Notes under the pieces: model-generated
What the model was told of the DNA's origin: nothing
Databases searched by the model: none
What the model saw: the letters and a program-made list of their open reading frames with translations, nothing else
DNA from: Paractinoplanes brasiliensis
GTDB taxonomy: Bacteria > Actinomycetota > Actinomycetes > Mycobacteriales > Micromonosporaceae
Direction of reading: 5' to 3'
DNA length: 64,000 bases
NCBI RefSeq assembly: GCF_004362215.1
Contig: NZ_SNWR01000001.1
Span: 5,128,001 to 5,192,000, forward strand
In this document: in pieces, positions 33,748 to 42,785 of the stretch
Layout of the letters: each line of letters opens with the position of its first letter
How positions within the stretch are numbered: the stretch's first letter is position 1
Translations under genes and position numbers: made by a program

Positions 33748-34281
33748 TTGAAAGCCGAAGACGAGCAGGCGTTCCGCGAGTTCGTGACGTTCCAGCTGCC
33801 CCAACTGCGGAAGCTGGCGTACATGACCTGCGGGGATTGGCACACGGCGGAGGATGCCGTGGCCAACGTGCTGGCGAAGCTCTATCCGCGCTGGCGCAAG
33901 CTGGAACGGCCCGACCTGTACGCCAAGACGATGGTGTACCGCGCAGCGATCGACGAGACACGCAAACCGTGGCGCCGCGAACGGGCCTCCGGTGATGCCA
34001 TGCCGGACGTCGCGCACCGGGATCCGGCCGGCGCGGCCGACATGCGGCTGCGGCTGCGGGACGCGCTCGGCGCGGTGCCGCCCCGCCAGCGTGCGGCGGT
34101 CTTCCTCCGGCACTACCTCGGCCTGAGTCTCGAGGAGACGGCCGGGGTGCTCGACTGCAACGTCGGAACGGCGAAGAGCCAGACCTCACGCGGCCTGGCC
34201 AAGCTGCGCGAACTGCTCGCCGCCGACCGCATCAACCTCACCGGGGAAGCGATAGAGGAGTGGACCAATGCAGTTGCATGA
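33748..34281 (+). CDS. ECF sigma factor, SigE family
   Basis: A 177-residue extracytoplasmic-function sigma factor of the actinobacterial SigE-like group. Region 2 includes LRKLAYMTCGDWHTAEDAVA (DNA melting and -10 recognition) and region 4 includes LSLEETAGVLDCNVGTAKSQ (-35 recognition helix). It starts at TTG 33748, eight bases after a near-perfect ribosome-binding site (AAAGGAGG at 33732-33739), and TTG may limit its level. Its end overlaps the next gene by 14 bases, which couples it to the membrane protein that probably restrains it. Confidence 0.92.
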   Translation: MKAEDEQAFREFVTFQLPQLRKLAYMTCGDWHTAEDAVANVLAKLYPRWRKLERPDLYAKTMVYRAAIDETRKPWRRERASGDAMPDVAHRDPAGAADMRLRLRDALGAVPPRQRAAVFLRHYLGLSLEETAGVLDCNVGTAKSQTSRGLAKLRELLAADRINLTGEAIEEWTNAVA

Positions 34282-35461
34282 ATTCGTGGACACGGTGACG
34301 GCCGACGAACCGCCCCTGTCGCGCAGCGCGGACGACATCATCCGGGCGGGCCGCCGGGCTCAGCGGCGCCGCCGGGCCGGGTTCGCCTCGGCCGGCGCGG
34401 CCGGTCTCGTCGCCGTCGTGGTGGCGGGCTCGTTCGCGCTGTCGTCATCGTCGGGCAGCGAGCGCAAGACGCCCGGCACCGCCGCTCCGGCCGCGCCGGC
34501 CAAGGCCGCCACCTGGACCGACGCGCCGCCGTTCAGCTTCACGTTCCAGGGTTTCGACGCCGGCAAGTTCCACGTGCAGGACCCGATCGTGACGTCCACG
34601 GCGTACCAGATCGCCTCGGTCTACATGGACGGCGCGGAGTCCAACGACAAGCCCTCGACCGACGACGGCGAGGAGGCCAAGTCGCGCGAGGAAATGCTGC
34701 AGCGCAAGCGGAACGCGAAGCCCTCGCTGTACGCGTACCTGACCCTGTACCGGCCGGGCGCCTTCGACCCGTCCGGGATCAAGGACGGCAAGAACACCAC
34801 CGTCGGCGGGCGGCAGGCCGTGCAGGCGACCCTCCCGGTCGGCCTCGAAGCCGGGAGCCCGACCGACCCGGCCAACAAGCTGCTCGCCTGGGAGTACACC
34901 GCCAACGCCTGGGCCACCGTCACCTCGATCTCCAGCCGCGCCGAGTCGCCGTCCTTCGCCGACCTGAACGCGCTGGTCGGCGGGCTCAAGCCGAGCAAGC
35001 CGACCCCGGCCACCCTGCCGTTCACGGTCGGTTACGTGCCCGCCGGCTACCAGCCCGTGCAGACCGGCACACACGCCCTGCCCGGCCTCAACGGCATCGC
35101 CATGGCCCGCGGCGGCGACTACGGCGGCGCGACCTACGCCAAGCCGGCCCCCGCCACGACCGGCCTGTCGGCGCCGTTCGACGAGGCCACCGAGGCCGGC
35201 ATCAAGGGCAGCTTCAGCATCTTCGTCACACCGAGCAGGAACTCCAACCAGAAGGCGCGGGCCGGTCAGACGGCCTGCTACGACAACGGTTTCTGCAACG
35301 TGTGGAGCGCCGACGGCAAGACCCAGGTTCAGGTCAGCAACCAGGACACCGGCGCCAACCTGCCCGAGTCGGAGCTGAAGAAGATCGCCCGCTCGGTCAA
35401 GCTCGCCACCGTCACCGACCAGACCACGTGGCACCCGGCGGCCGAGGCCCTCAAGCCCTAG
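34268..35461 (+). CDS. Membrane-anchored protein coupled to the ECF sigma factor
   Basis: A 397-residue protein with a short cytoplasmic N-terminus (about 45 residues, basic RRAQRRRRA), one transmembrane helix (AAGLVAVVVAGSFALSS) and a long outside domain. The outside part has no family I recognise; it is beta-rich with two similar-looking halves (around FSFTFQGFDAGKFHV and LPFTVGYVPAGYQPV) and two late cysteines (TACYDNGFCNV). Overlap with the sigma-factor gene and this topology suggest an anti-sigma factor or sensor, although no zinc-binding anti-sigma motif is visible. Its stop is four bases from the convergent SIP gene. Confidence 0.7.
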   Translation: MQLHEFVDTVTADEPPLSRSADDIIRAGRRAQRRRRAGFASAGAAGLVAVVVAGSFALSSSSGSERKTPGTAAPAAPAKAATWTDAPPFSFTFQGFDAGKFHVQDPIVTSTAYQIASVYMDGAESNDKPSTDDGEEAKSREEMLQRKRNAKPSLYAYLTLYRPGAFDPSGIKDGKNTTVGGRQAVQATLPVGLEAGSPTDPANKLLAWEYTANAWATVTSISSRAESPSFADLNALVGGLKPSKPTPATLPFTVGYVPAGYQPVQTGTHALPGLNGIAMARGGDYGGATYAKPAPATTGLSAPFDEATEAGIKGSFSIFVTPSRNSNQKARAGQTACYDNGFCNVWSADGKTQVQVSNQDTGANLPESELKKIARSVKLATVTDQTTWHPAAEALKP

Positions 35462-35464
35462 GGG

Positions 35465-36280
35465 TCACGGGCTGGCTCTGCCCACCTTCCAGTAGCCCAG
35501 GAAGGCGATGTCGGACTTGGGGACCCGGCGGTCGCTGACAAGATGTCTGCGCAGGCCCGTGGGGAGCGCGGATTCGCCCGCGGCCCAGGTGTAGAAGGGG
35601 CCGGGGCGTAACCGCGCTTCCCGTACGGTCCGGAGGGCGAGTGTGCCCGGTTTGGCCGACGCGTCGTTGCGCGGAAGCCAGTGGATCCTCGACCCGGCGG
35701 GCGCGGCGACCTCGGGGCGTACGTCGTCGTCGGTGGGCACCTCGAGGAAGACCTCGGCGGGCAGCTCGTCCGGGGACTGTTCCAGGATCGCGAGAACGGC
35801 CGGCACGGCGCTCTCGTCGCCGACGAGGAGTTGCCAGGTCGCGTACGGGGGTGGTCCGTAGCAGTAACCCTCGTCGAGGAAACTGACCTTGTCCCCGGGC
35901 TGGGCCCGCAGCGCCCAGTCCGGACCGGGGGCGCCCTCGTGCACGGCGATCTCGATGTCGAACGCGTTGATCTCCGGCCGGAAGCGGCGGATCGAGTACA
36001 GGCGTACGCGCGGGCGTTTCGCTGCCGGCAGGCGGACGTAGTGGAGCATCCACCGTTCGCCGGTGGGCAGAACCACTGTGTCGTCGCCGAAGAACAGACG
36101 GCCGGCCTGGTCGTACCCGGACTGCTCGAGATGCCGGAAGTCGTCCCCGCCCACCGTCACGGACACGAAATGTGGGCTGATCCGCTCGCGTCGCTGGACG
36201 GTCAACCCCAGCATCCGCCGGCGGCGCGGACGCCGATACTTGCCTGCCATCCCGATGGCCTCTTCCAGACTGGTCACCAT
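35465..36280 (-). CDS. Siderophore-interacting protein (FAD-dependent ferric reductase), copy 1
   Basis: A 271-residue cytoplasmic flavoprotein of the SIP/ViuB family, which reduces ferric siderophores using NAD(P)H or ferredoxin. Recognisable parts are PRVRLYSIRRFRPE (FAD binding), FDIEIAVHEG, PGDKVSFLDEGYCYGPP, LLVGDESAVPAVLAILEQ and YTWAAGES, ending in FLGYWKVGRASP. Start ATG 36280 has GAGGAG directly upstream; an in-frame ATG at 36250 is possible. It is divergent from an AraC regulator with only 71 bases between, which suggests direct control by that protein, perhaps with a ferric siderophore as ligand. A second SIP is at 56312-57142. Confidence 0.9.
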   Translation of the reverse strand: MVTSLEEAIGMAGKYRRPRRRRMLGLTVQRRERISPHFVSVTVGGDDFRHLEQSGYDQAGRLFFGDDTVVLPTGERWMLHYVRLPAAKRPRVRLYSIRRFRPEINAFDIEIAVHEGAPGPDWALRAQPGDKVSFLDEGYCYGPPPYATWQLLVGDESAVPAVLAILEQSPDELPAEVFLEVPTDDDVRPEVAAPAGSRIHWLPRNDASAKPGTLALRTVREARLRPGPFYTWAAGESALPTGLRRHLVSDRRVPKSDIAFLGYWKVGRASP

Positions 36281-36351
36281 GGCCTCCTCACGCCTCGGAG
36301 GCCATGGTCGCCGCGTCGGCGCATGCCCGGCCACCGGTAAGCTGACGTCTT

Positions 36352-37119
36352 GTGCCGGAAACCCGCCAACCTTCCACGCTCCATGCTCTGACCCCTCAGG
36401 GGAGCGCGTGGCTGCCCGACGGCTACCACCTCGAGACCCACCGCCACGCCCATGGCCAGCTGGTCTACGCCGCCGCCGGAGTTGTCGCCACCACGACCGA
36501 ACGGGGAACCTGGATCGCGCCCGCCAACCGGATGACCTGGACGCCGCCCGGGTTCGACCACTCACACCGCTTCTACGGCCGGGCCGATGCCCGGCTCGTC
36601 GCCGTTCCGGCCCATCGATGCGACGAACTCGCCGCCCGACCCGCCGTGTACGCGGTCAGCCCGCTGCTGCGCGAGGCCGTCCTGGCTCTGACCGGCCGGC
36701 CGGAAACCCGTCCCGGCGCCCACGAGCGACTGCACGCGGTCATTGTCGACGAGCTCACCGAAGCCCCCGAGCAGGCCTTGCACCTGCCCGAACCCCGCGA
36801 CGACCGGCTCCGCGCGGTCACCGGCCTGTTGCACGCCGATCCCGGCCGTGCCGCAACCCTGGCCGAGCTGGGCCGGGCCGCCGGCGCGAGCGAACGCACG
36901 CTCAGCCGCTTGTTCCGCAGCGAGCTCGGCATGAGTTTTCATCGCTGGCGCACGATCCTGCGCATCCACTACGCCGTGCACCACCTCACCGACGGCGTCT
37001 CCGTCACCGCCACCGCGGCGGCCTGCGGCTGGTCCAACCCGTCCAGCTTCATCGAGGCCTTCACCGAGGTGGTCGGCCAGAGCCCCGGCCGCTACCAAGC
37101 CGACCTGCGCGGGCGCTGA
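36352..37119 (+). CDS. AraC-family regulator (cupin + HTH)
   Basis: A 255-residue regulator. The N-terminal cupin-like sensor is seen in HRHAHGQLVYAAAGVV and RMTWTPPGFDHSHRF, where clustered histidines may bind metal or ligand. The C-terminal double HTH is GRAAGASERTLSRLFRSELG and CGWSNPSSFIEAFTEVVG. The start is GTG 36352. It is divergent from the siderophore-interacting protein gene, its likely target. It could be an iron-siderophore sensor; the sequence alone does not identify the ligand. Confidence 0.88.
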   Translation: MPETRQPSTLHALTPQGSAWLPDGYHLETHRHAHGQLVYAAAGVVATTTERGTWIAPANRMTWTPPGFDHSHRFYGRADARLVAVPAHRCDELAARPAVYAVSPLLREAVLALTGRPETRPGAHERLHAVIVDELTEAPEQALHLPEPRDDRLRAVTGLLHADPGRAATLAELGRAAGASERTLSRLFRSELGMSFHRWRTILRIHYAVHHLTDGVSVTATAAACGWSNPSSFIEAFTEVVGQSPGRYQADLRGR

Positions 37120-37134
37120 AGCCGTGGGCGGCGC

Positions 37135-37959
37135 TCACCCGATCCTGGCGGGCTCGGCGGGCTTCAGCTGCTCGCGGGGGCCGCGGACCAGCACGAAGTA
37201 GGCCGACGCCAGGCAGAAGATGACGGCGGCGGTGAACACGTTGACGCGTACGCCGAAAAAGGTGTTGGCCGCGTCGATGCGGAGCAGCTCGATCCAGAGC
37301 CGGCCCGCGGTGTAGCCCATCACGAAGAGCGCGAACGCCCGGCCCCGGCCCAGCTGGAAGCGGCGGTCGACGGCCCAGACCAGCGCGGCCACGCCGAGGT
37401 TCCAGAGCGCCTCGTACGCGAAGACGGGGTGATACAGATCGGGGTGGAGCCGGCCGGTCGACATGTCGTGGATCTCCAGGCCCCAGGGCAGCGTGGTGAT
37501 CCGGCCGTAGACCTCGTTGTTGAACCAGTTGCCGAGCCGGCCGATCGCCTGGCCCACCGGCAGGCCCACCGCCAGGGCGTCGCCCAGCACGGTCAGGGGG
37601 ATGCCGAGTTTGCGGGCGGCGATCCAAGCGCCGGCCGCGCCGCCGATGACGGCGCCCCAGATGCTCAGGCCGCCCTCCCAGATGTAGAGGGCGCTGATCG
37701 GGTCGCCGCCGGAGCCGAAGTACGCCTGCGGTGACGAGATCACGTGATAGAGCCGTGCGCCGACGATGCCGGCGGGCACCGCCCATGTGGCCACGTCGAG
37801 CGTCGTGCCGGGGGCCGCGCCTCGCGCTCGCAGGCGTTTCTCCATGATCAGGCCGGCGACGACGATGCCTGCCACGATGCACAGCGCGTAGGCCCGGATC
37901 GGCACGGGACCGAGATGCCAGACTGCCGTGGACGGGCTGGGGATGCTCGCGAGGTTCAC
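37135..37959 (-). CDS. lgt: Prolipoprotein diacylglyceryl transferase
   Basis: Transfers diacylglycerol from phosphatidylglycerol to the lipobox cysteine of exported prolipoproteins, in the cytoplasmic membrane. The 274-residue protein has seven predicted helices. The Lgt signature reads GRLGNWFNNEVYG, preceded by the conserved GARLYHVI, WEGGLSIWG and GQAI. GTG 37959 (then NLASIPSPS, the usual family beginning) is preferred over the ATG at 37980. Unlike in many actinobacteria it is not next to trp genes, so it could be a second copy; this needs the whole genome. It is convergent with the AraC gene. Confidence 0.95.
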   Translation of the reverse strand: MNLASIPSPSTAVWHLGPVPIRAYALCIVAGIVVAGLIMEKRLRARGAAPGTTLDVATWAVPAGIVGARLYHVISSPQAYFGSGGDPISALYIWEGGLSIWGAVIGGAAGAWIAARKLGIPLTVLGDALAVGLPVGQAIGRLGNWFNNEVYGRITTLPWGLEIHDMSTGRLHPDLYHPVFAYEALWNLGVAALVWAVDRRFQLGRGRAFALFVMGYTAGRLWIELLRIDAANTFFGVRVNVFTAAVIFCLASAYFVLVRGPREQLKPAEPARIG

Positions 37960-38092
37960 GCCCGTCGACCTTAGGCCCATCTGCTGTTACGGGGCTGAGA
38001 GAGCGGCGCGACGGCATCGAGGATCCGGAAGACGGCCATCACCGCCTGTGGCCGACGTACAGCCGGCAACAAACCCTCGCGGTGGGCGACGG

Positions 38093-39031
38093 TCAAGACA
38101 CCGGAGTCGGTTTTGGAATCTCCGCGAGGTAATACGCCGCTGCCGTGCGAAAGTCCTCAGCCACCGGTAGGGCAGCGTCGCGCAACGCCCTCCGCCAGGC
38201 CGCGGCCTTGGCGACCCGCCCGACGTGACAGGCCAGTACGGCCGACCGGCGCAGCGACTCCATCGGGGCCAGGTCGGACCACACCTCGAGATACGCGTCC
38301 CGCAGCCCGGCGAGCTCCTCGGGGGTGGTCGTGAAGAAGTACTGCGCCGACTGCAGAGCGACCAGCAAGCAGCCGAACGGATGCGCGACGGCCGCATCGC
38401 CCCAGTCGAAGAAACGGTTCCCCGGAAAGACGTTGGCGTCGTGCAGATCGTCGTGCTGCAGCGAGGCCGGCACCCCGTCGGCGGCCAATTCCGCACACCA
38501 TTTCCCGTACGTGGTGACGTCCACCTCGCTGTCCACGGCCGTCTCGGCCAGCAACGCCCGCAGCACCTCCGGCAGCGTCTCGGGACGCATGTCGGGAACG
38601 CCCAGCGCCGTCATGTCGTGCGCCTTCGGGGCCAGGGTGCGCTGCAGAACCGCGTACGCCCGAAGCATCTCCCGCCACGCGAGAAGCCGTGCCTCCCGAT
38701 CGTCGGGAAGCGTCTCCCGCAGGGTGGGCCCGGAATCGGCGGTGAGCAGCCATCCGCGTTTCTCGTCGACAGCGAGCGGCGTCAATACGGAATGCGGCGC
38801 CCACTCGCCGAGCGCCGCGACCAACCCGGCCTCGTACGCGCAATCCATGGTGTTCGCCTTGAACCAGCGCACCCCGGCGGTGGTGGGCGCCTTGTGCGTG
38901 ACCGACCACGGGCGAACCCGTACCTCCTCGATCTCCCCGGTGACCGGGGCGCCGAGGCGGTCAAGGCTCTCGCGGATCCAGGAATGAGCCGCCGCCCGCC
39001 AGCGCGGGTCATGCCAGTCGTTCGCACGCAT
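38093..39031 (-). CDS. Aminoglycoside-phosphotransferase-like kinase
   Basis: A 312-residue protein of the APH/ChoK kinase-like superfamily. The catalytic loop is LQHDDLHDANVF (HxDxxxxN) and the metal-binding motif is FFDWGDAAVAHP (DxxD type). The N-lobe has RWFKANTMDCAYEAGL with the ATP-binding Lys. Most such actinobacterial proteins are not drug-resistance enzymes and phosphorylate unknown metabolites. Start ATG 39031 (MRANDWHDPRW) is clear; a much longer in-frame reading to 41587 is only the antisense of the NACHT gene. It is divergent from the NACHT gene with 36 bases between the starts, so the two promoters must overlap. Confidence 0.87.
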   Translation of the reverse strand: MRANDWHDPRWRAAAHSWIRESLDRLGAPVTGEIEEVRVRPWSVTHKAPTTAGVRWFKANTMDCAYEAGLVAALGEWAPHSVLTPLAVDEKRGWLLTADSGPTLRETLPDDREARLLAWREMLRAYAVLQRTLAPKAHDMTALGVPDMRPETLPEVLRALLAETAVDSEVDVTTYGKWCAELAADGVPASLQHDDLHDANVFPGNRFFDWGDAAVAHPFGCLLVALQSAQYFFTTTPEELAGLRDAYLEVWSDLAPMESLRRSAVLACHVGRVAKAAAWRRALRDAALPVAEDFRTAAAYYLAEIPKPTPVS

Positions 39032-39067
39032 GCACCGGGACTTTAGGCCGTACGCCATCATGAAGCG

Positions 39068-42000
39068 ATGCCACAGGGTCTGTCCTACGCCGACGCCGTT
39101 CGCATTCTGGGTGGTTCCGGCCCGCTCGCCAAGGCCGTCGACAATCTGCTCGGCGGCGCGCTCTCGGTGGCGACGGCCGGCGGCAGCGATCTCGCGGTCA
39201 GCCTGTTCGACGCGAAGACCGAGGTGGTCCGGCTCGGCACCCTGGTTTCCAGTTCGCTCAACGATTCCGTACGGGGTCTGGGCCGTTACGAACGCAGCGA
39301 GCGTCTGCAGGCGGCGCATGCCGTGCTGGTGGTGGCCGCTTTCTTCGAGTCGGTCGACGAATGCCTGACCGCGGCCGGGATCGAAACCGTCGAGTTCAGC
39401 CGCGACGACCAACTGCGATTGGTGGGTGACCCGGCCGAGGGAAAGCTGATCGAGCGGGTGCTCTCCACCCGCGTCCCGCTGCCGTCCGCCGATCTGCCGT
39501 ACGAGCGCCTGTTGTCGGCGTTGCTCGACTGGTTCCTGCGGACGGCCGACACGATGCGGGCCCACGTCACCGGGTACGCGGTCTGGGAGCAGGCCGAAGA
39601 GGGCCGCCGCATGCAAGCGGACGGTCTGCTCCGCCGTCGGCTGCCCGAGCTGGCCGTCGAACGCTACGACGAGGCCCACCGCCGCCTGGCCGCGGAGATC
39701 CCCGAGTTCGCGTTCTGGTCCTCCCGGCTGGAGGCGCGAGCGGCCACGCGGGGGCTCGAACGGCTGGAAGTCCTGCTGATCGAGGTCACCTCCGGCCGCG
39801 ACCCGAGCCGCCATCGGGCCACACTGGCCCGCGCCTACCGGGCCGATCTCGACCGGCCCGTGCTCGGCGGCGAGAACGGCGAACTGCGGCTGCCCGCGCT
39901 CGGGGCCGCGTACCTGGATCCGATCTTCCGCGTACGCGCGGCCGGACCGGGCGCCCGGCCGGCCGACGACCACTGGTGGGCCGAGGCCGGGAACCGCGCC
40001 GACGTCGCCGGGTTCCTCGCGTCGTACCTGACGACGACCCAGGCCACCGAGGCGCCGCTGCTGCTGCTCGGCCAGCCCGGCGCGGGCAAGTCCTCGCTCA
40101 CCCGGATCCTGGCCGCGCGCCTGCCCGCCGCCGACTTCTTCGTCTGCCGGGTGGTGCTGCGGGACGTGCCGGCCGAGGCCGAGGTGCAGGACCAGATCGA
40201 GCACGCCGTACGCGCGGCGATCGGTGAGACGGTCTCGTGGGCCGAAATGGTCCTGTCGTGCGACGGCGCGCTGCCTGTGGTGCTGCTCGACGGCTTCGAC
40301 GAGCTGCTGCAGGCCACCGGGCTGCACCAGTCCGACTACCTGCAGCGGGTGGCCGCGTTCCAGCAGCGCGAGGCGGCGCTCGGGCGGCCGGTCGCTGTCA
40401 TGGTCACCAGCCGGGTCGCGGTGGCCGACCGGGCGCGTCTGCCCGCCGGCGCGCTCGCCGTCCGCCTCGAACCGTTCGACGACACGCAGATCGAGCGCTG
40501 GCTGACCGTCTGGAACGCCTCGGCCGCCGAGCCGCTGAGCCCGGACACGCTGCGGCCGCTGCGGCACCTCGCCGAACAGCCGTTGCTGCTGCTCATGCTC
40601 GCGCTGTACCACGCCACCGGGAACCCGTTGCAGGCCCTCGACGGCGGTCAGCTCTACGAGCGGCTGCTCGCCTCCTTCGCCGAACGCGAGGTCCGCCGCC
40701 TGCACGCCGGGCAGCCCGACCATTTGATGCCGGCCCTGGTCGAGCAGGAGCTGTTGCGGCTGTCGGTGGTCGCGTTCGCGATGTTCCACCGCCTGCGCCT
40801 GTGGGTCACCGAATCCGAGCTCGACGCCGACCTGGCCGGGCTCGGCCTCACCCCGTCCCGGCCCGGCCGCACCGAGGCCTTCCGCACGCCGCTCACCGCC
40901 GGGCAGGAGATGATCGGGCGCTTCTTCTTCATCCAGCGTGCGCAGGCCGTCCGCGACGATCAAACCCTTCAGACGTACGAGTTCCTGCACGCCACGTTCG
41001 GCGAGTACCTCGTGGCCCGGCTGGTCGTGCAGGCCATCCGCGACACCGAGGCGCGTGAGCGGGCGAGCACCCTGGCCTTGCGGATGGGACCGGCCCCCGA
41101 CGACGACCTGCTGCGCTCGCTGCTCGGGTTCACGTCGCTGACCGCGCGCGCCACGGTCCTGCCGTTCCTCGCCGAACAGCTCGCCGGACCCGACCGTGAG
41201 CGCCTGCGGGAGTGGCTGGCCGGGCGCACGAGCCAGGCGGTGACACGTCCCACGTACACCGAAAGCGGTTATCGCCCCGTGGACAAGCGCGTCGACCATT
41301 GGATGGCGACCTACTCGTTCAACCTGCTGCTGCTGACCCTGGCGTGCGGCGATGAGCTGCGGGCGTCCGAACTGTTCACCAAGACCGACGACCCGGCGTA
41401 CTGGATGCGCGGCGCGGCACTGCAGTGGCAGGCGGCCGTCCCCAGCGACATGTACATGGACGCCGTCGAAGTCCTCAAGGTCACCCGGGTCCGGCATGAG
41501 GGCAAACGCGACATCGTGCTGAAACTCGCCCTCGACTGGACCGCCGACCCACCGGACCCGATGGACGTCGCCTGGTTCAACAACCACCCGCGGGGCACTT
41601 CACGTCCGCACGTCTACCGCTCGGATTTCGAGCTGCACACGTTGCTCCGGTCCATGCACCTGAGCAACTCTCTCGGCGACAACACCCTCTTGCACGCGCT
41701 GGAGCCGCTGCTCGAACGGTTACCCGCCGGACTCACCACCTTCGTCACAGTGAACGGAGTGGAGCAGTCGGTTGCGCGTGGCCTGGTCGAATTGTGGCTG
41801 TCATCCGTCTCCGAGGACGAACTCCCGGAGGAGCGGATCGCGCGTTATGCACGGATGGCTGATGCGATCAAATTGGTCAACTCAACCCGGACGGGCTACT
41901 CCAAGCTGACCCCGCTGTTCCTGCAGGCGTTGTGCGCCGACATCGAACGCCTTCCGGGCGAGCTGGTCAGCCACCTGGCGAGCGACGTTGTGCTCAGTGA

Positions 42001-42292
42001 ACTGACGTCGTCCAACCGAGCTGCCGAACTGGCTCTCCAATGTCTGCTGCATCCCAAGGTGGTCGGTTTGTCTTCGTCTGCGGAGCCGTTGATCGAGTTG
42101 ATTCTGGACCACGTCGGAACACTCGACGAGCGCCTGGCCATCTCGGCACTCCATGCCGTTCTCGACGGCGGTACCGACGCCGAATACGTTCGCGAGGTCG
42201 TGGCCCGGCTGAAAATCGATGACCGCACGCGGTTGGCTGCGTTGGAAGGGCTCGATCCGAGGTTGGCCGAGCGCCTCGACGCTTTCCGCTGA
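39068..42292 (+). CDS. NACHT STAND NTPase with helical N-terminal domain (candidate antiphage protein)
   Basis: A 1,074-residue protein. Residues 1-230 are helical and resemble the NACHT-N-terminal-helical class that I would place near NNH7 (start LSYADAVRILGGSGPLAKAV, later AAHAVLVVAAFFESVD). The NACHT ATPase has Walker A GQPGAGKSS (335-343) and Walker B VVLLDGFDE (ending at Glu412). The winged-helix motif FLHATFGEYLVARL (639-652) is the STAND hallmark. The last 400 residues are mostly helical, with a HEAT-like end, and are a likely sensor; no known family is seen there. Bacterial NACHT proteins of this shape give phage resistance. There is no effector gene nearby, so the N-terminal region is the probable effector. 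Confidence 0.88.
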   Translation: MPQGLSYADAVRILGGSGPLAKAVDNLLGGALSVATAGGSDLAVSLFDAKTEVVRLGTLVSSSLNDSVRGLGRYERSERLQAAHAVLVVAAFFESVDECLTAAGIETVEFSRDDQLRLVGDPAEGKLIERVLSTRVPLPSADLPYERLLSALLDWFLRTADTMRAHVTGYAVWEQAEEGRRMQADGLLRRRLPELAVERYDEAHRRLAAEIPEFAFWSSRLEARAATRGLERLEVLLIEVTSGRDPSRHRATLARAYRADLDRPVLGGENGELRLPALGAAYLDPIFRVRAAGPGARPADDHWWAEAGNRADVAGFLASYLTTTQATEAPLLLLGQPGAGKSSLTRILAARLPAADFFVCRVVLRDVPAEAEVQDQIEHAVRAAIGETVSWAEMVLSCDGALPVVLLDGFDELLQATGLHQSDYLQRVAAFQQREAALGRPVAVMVTSRVAVADRARLPAGALAVRLEPFDDTQIERWLTVWNASAAEPLSPDTLRPLRHLAEQPLLLLMLALYHATGNPLQALDGGQLYERLLASFAEREVRRLHAGQPDHLMPALVEQELLRLSVVAFAMFHRLRLWVTESELDADLAGLGLTPSRPGRTEAFRTPLTAGQEMIGRFFFIQRAQAVRDDQTLQTYEFLHATFGEYLVARLVVQAIRDTEARERASTLALRMGPAPDDDLLRSLLGFTSLTARATVLPFLAEQLAGPDRERLREWLAGRTSQAVTRPTYTESGYRPVDKRVDHWMATYSFNLLLLTLACGDELRASELFTKTDDPAYWMRGAALQWQAAVPSDMYMDAVEVLKVTRVRHEGKRDIVLKLALDWTADPPDPMDVAWFNNHPRGTSRPHVYRSDFELHTLLRSMHLSNSLGDNTLLHALEPLLERLPAGLTTFVTVNGVEQSVARGLVELWLSSVSEDELPEERIARYARMADAIKLVNSTRTGYSKLTPLFLQALCADIERLPGELVSHLASDVVLSELTSSNRAAELALQCLLHPKVVGLSSSAEPLIELILDHVGTLDERLAISALHAVLDGGTDAEYVREVVARLKIDDRTRLAALEGLDPRLAERLDAFR

Positions 42293-42295
42293 CCC

Positions 42296-42688
42296 TCAGC
42301 CGGTGACCTTGGCCGCCTCGTACGACCGCGCCACGATCTCGCGCAGCGCCGACTGGTCCGCCTCGTCGACCCGTTTCACGTACAGGCAGCCTTTGCCCAC
42401 GGTGTGCGGCCCGAGGCGTTCGAGCAGATCCCCGTACGCGTCCAGGTAGCCGGTCAGATAGAGCACGGTCTGCGCCTTGCGGGGCGCGAACCCGACCGCC
42501 GCGACGTCGCCCTCGCGGCCCGACTCGTACCGGTAGCGCCGCGAACCGAACCCGATGATGCTGCTGCCCCACATCGCGGCCGGCTCACCCGTGACCTCGC
42601 CCATCAAACCGACGAGCAAGCGCGCGTCACTGCGGCGCCGTACGTCGCCGATCGTGTCCAGAAAAGCCTCGACATCGTCGTCAGCCAT
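42296..42688 (-). CDS. DUF1801-domain protein
   Basis: A 130-residue single-domain protein of the DUF1801 (YdhG-like) family. This is visible from AMWGSSIIGFGSRRYRYESGR, the strand AAVGFAPRKAQTVLYLTGYL and the C-terminal GKGCLYVKRVDEADQSAL. The fold is frataxin-like; some relatives are described as iron chaperones, but the function is not settled. The ATG start is at 42688. It is convergent with the NACHT gene, with the stops only four bases apart. Confidence 0.85.
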   Translation of the reverse strand: MADDDVEAFLDTIGDVRRRSDARLLVGLMGEVTGEPAAMWGSSIIGFGSRRYRYESGREGDVAAVGFAPRKAQTVLYLTGYLDAYGDLLERLGPHTVGKGCLYVKRVDEADQSALREIVARSYEAAKVTG

Positions 42689-42785
42689 GGGTTCAGGGTG
42701 TCACAGGAACCGGCCCGGACGGGAACTGACGAAAAGCTGTCCGCCAAGACTCAACCGCGACATGACCACGGCCTAGGCTCGGCGC

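Noticed and set aside
38093..41587. Phosphotransferase extended to more than 1,100 residues
   Set aside because: The extension is antisense to the NACHT gene and has no protein-like character; the kinase domain begins at the ATG at 39031.
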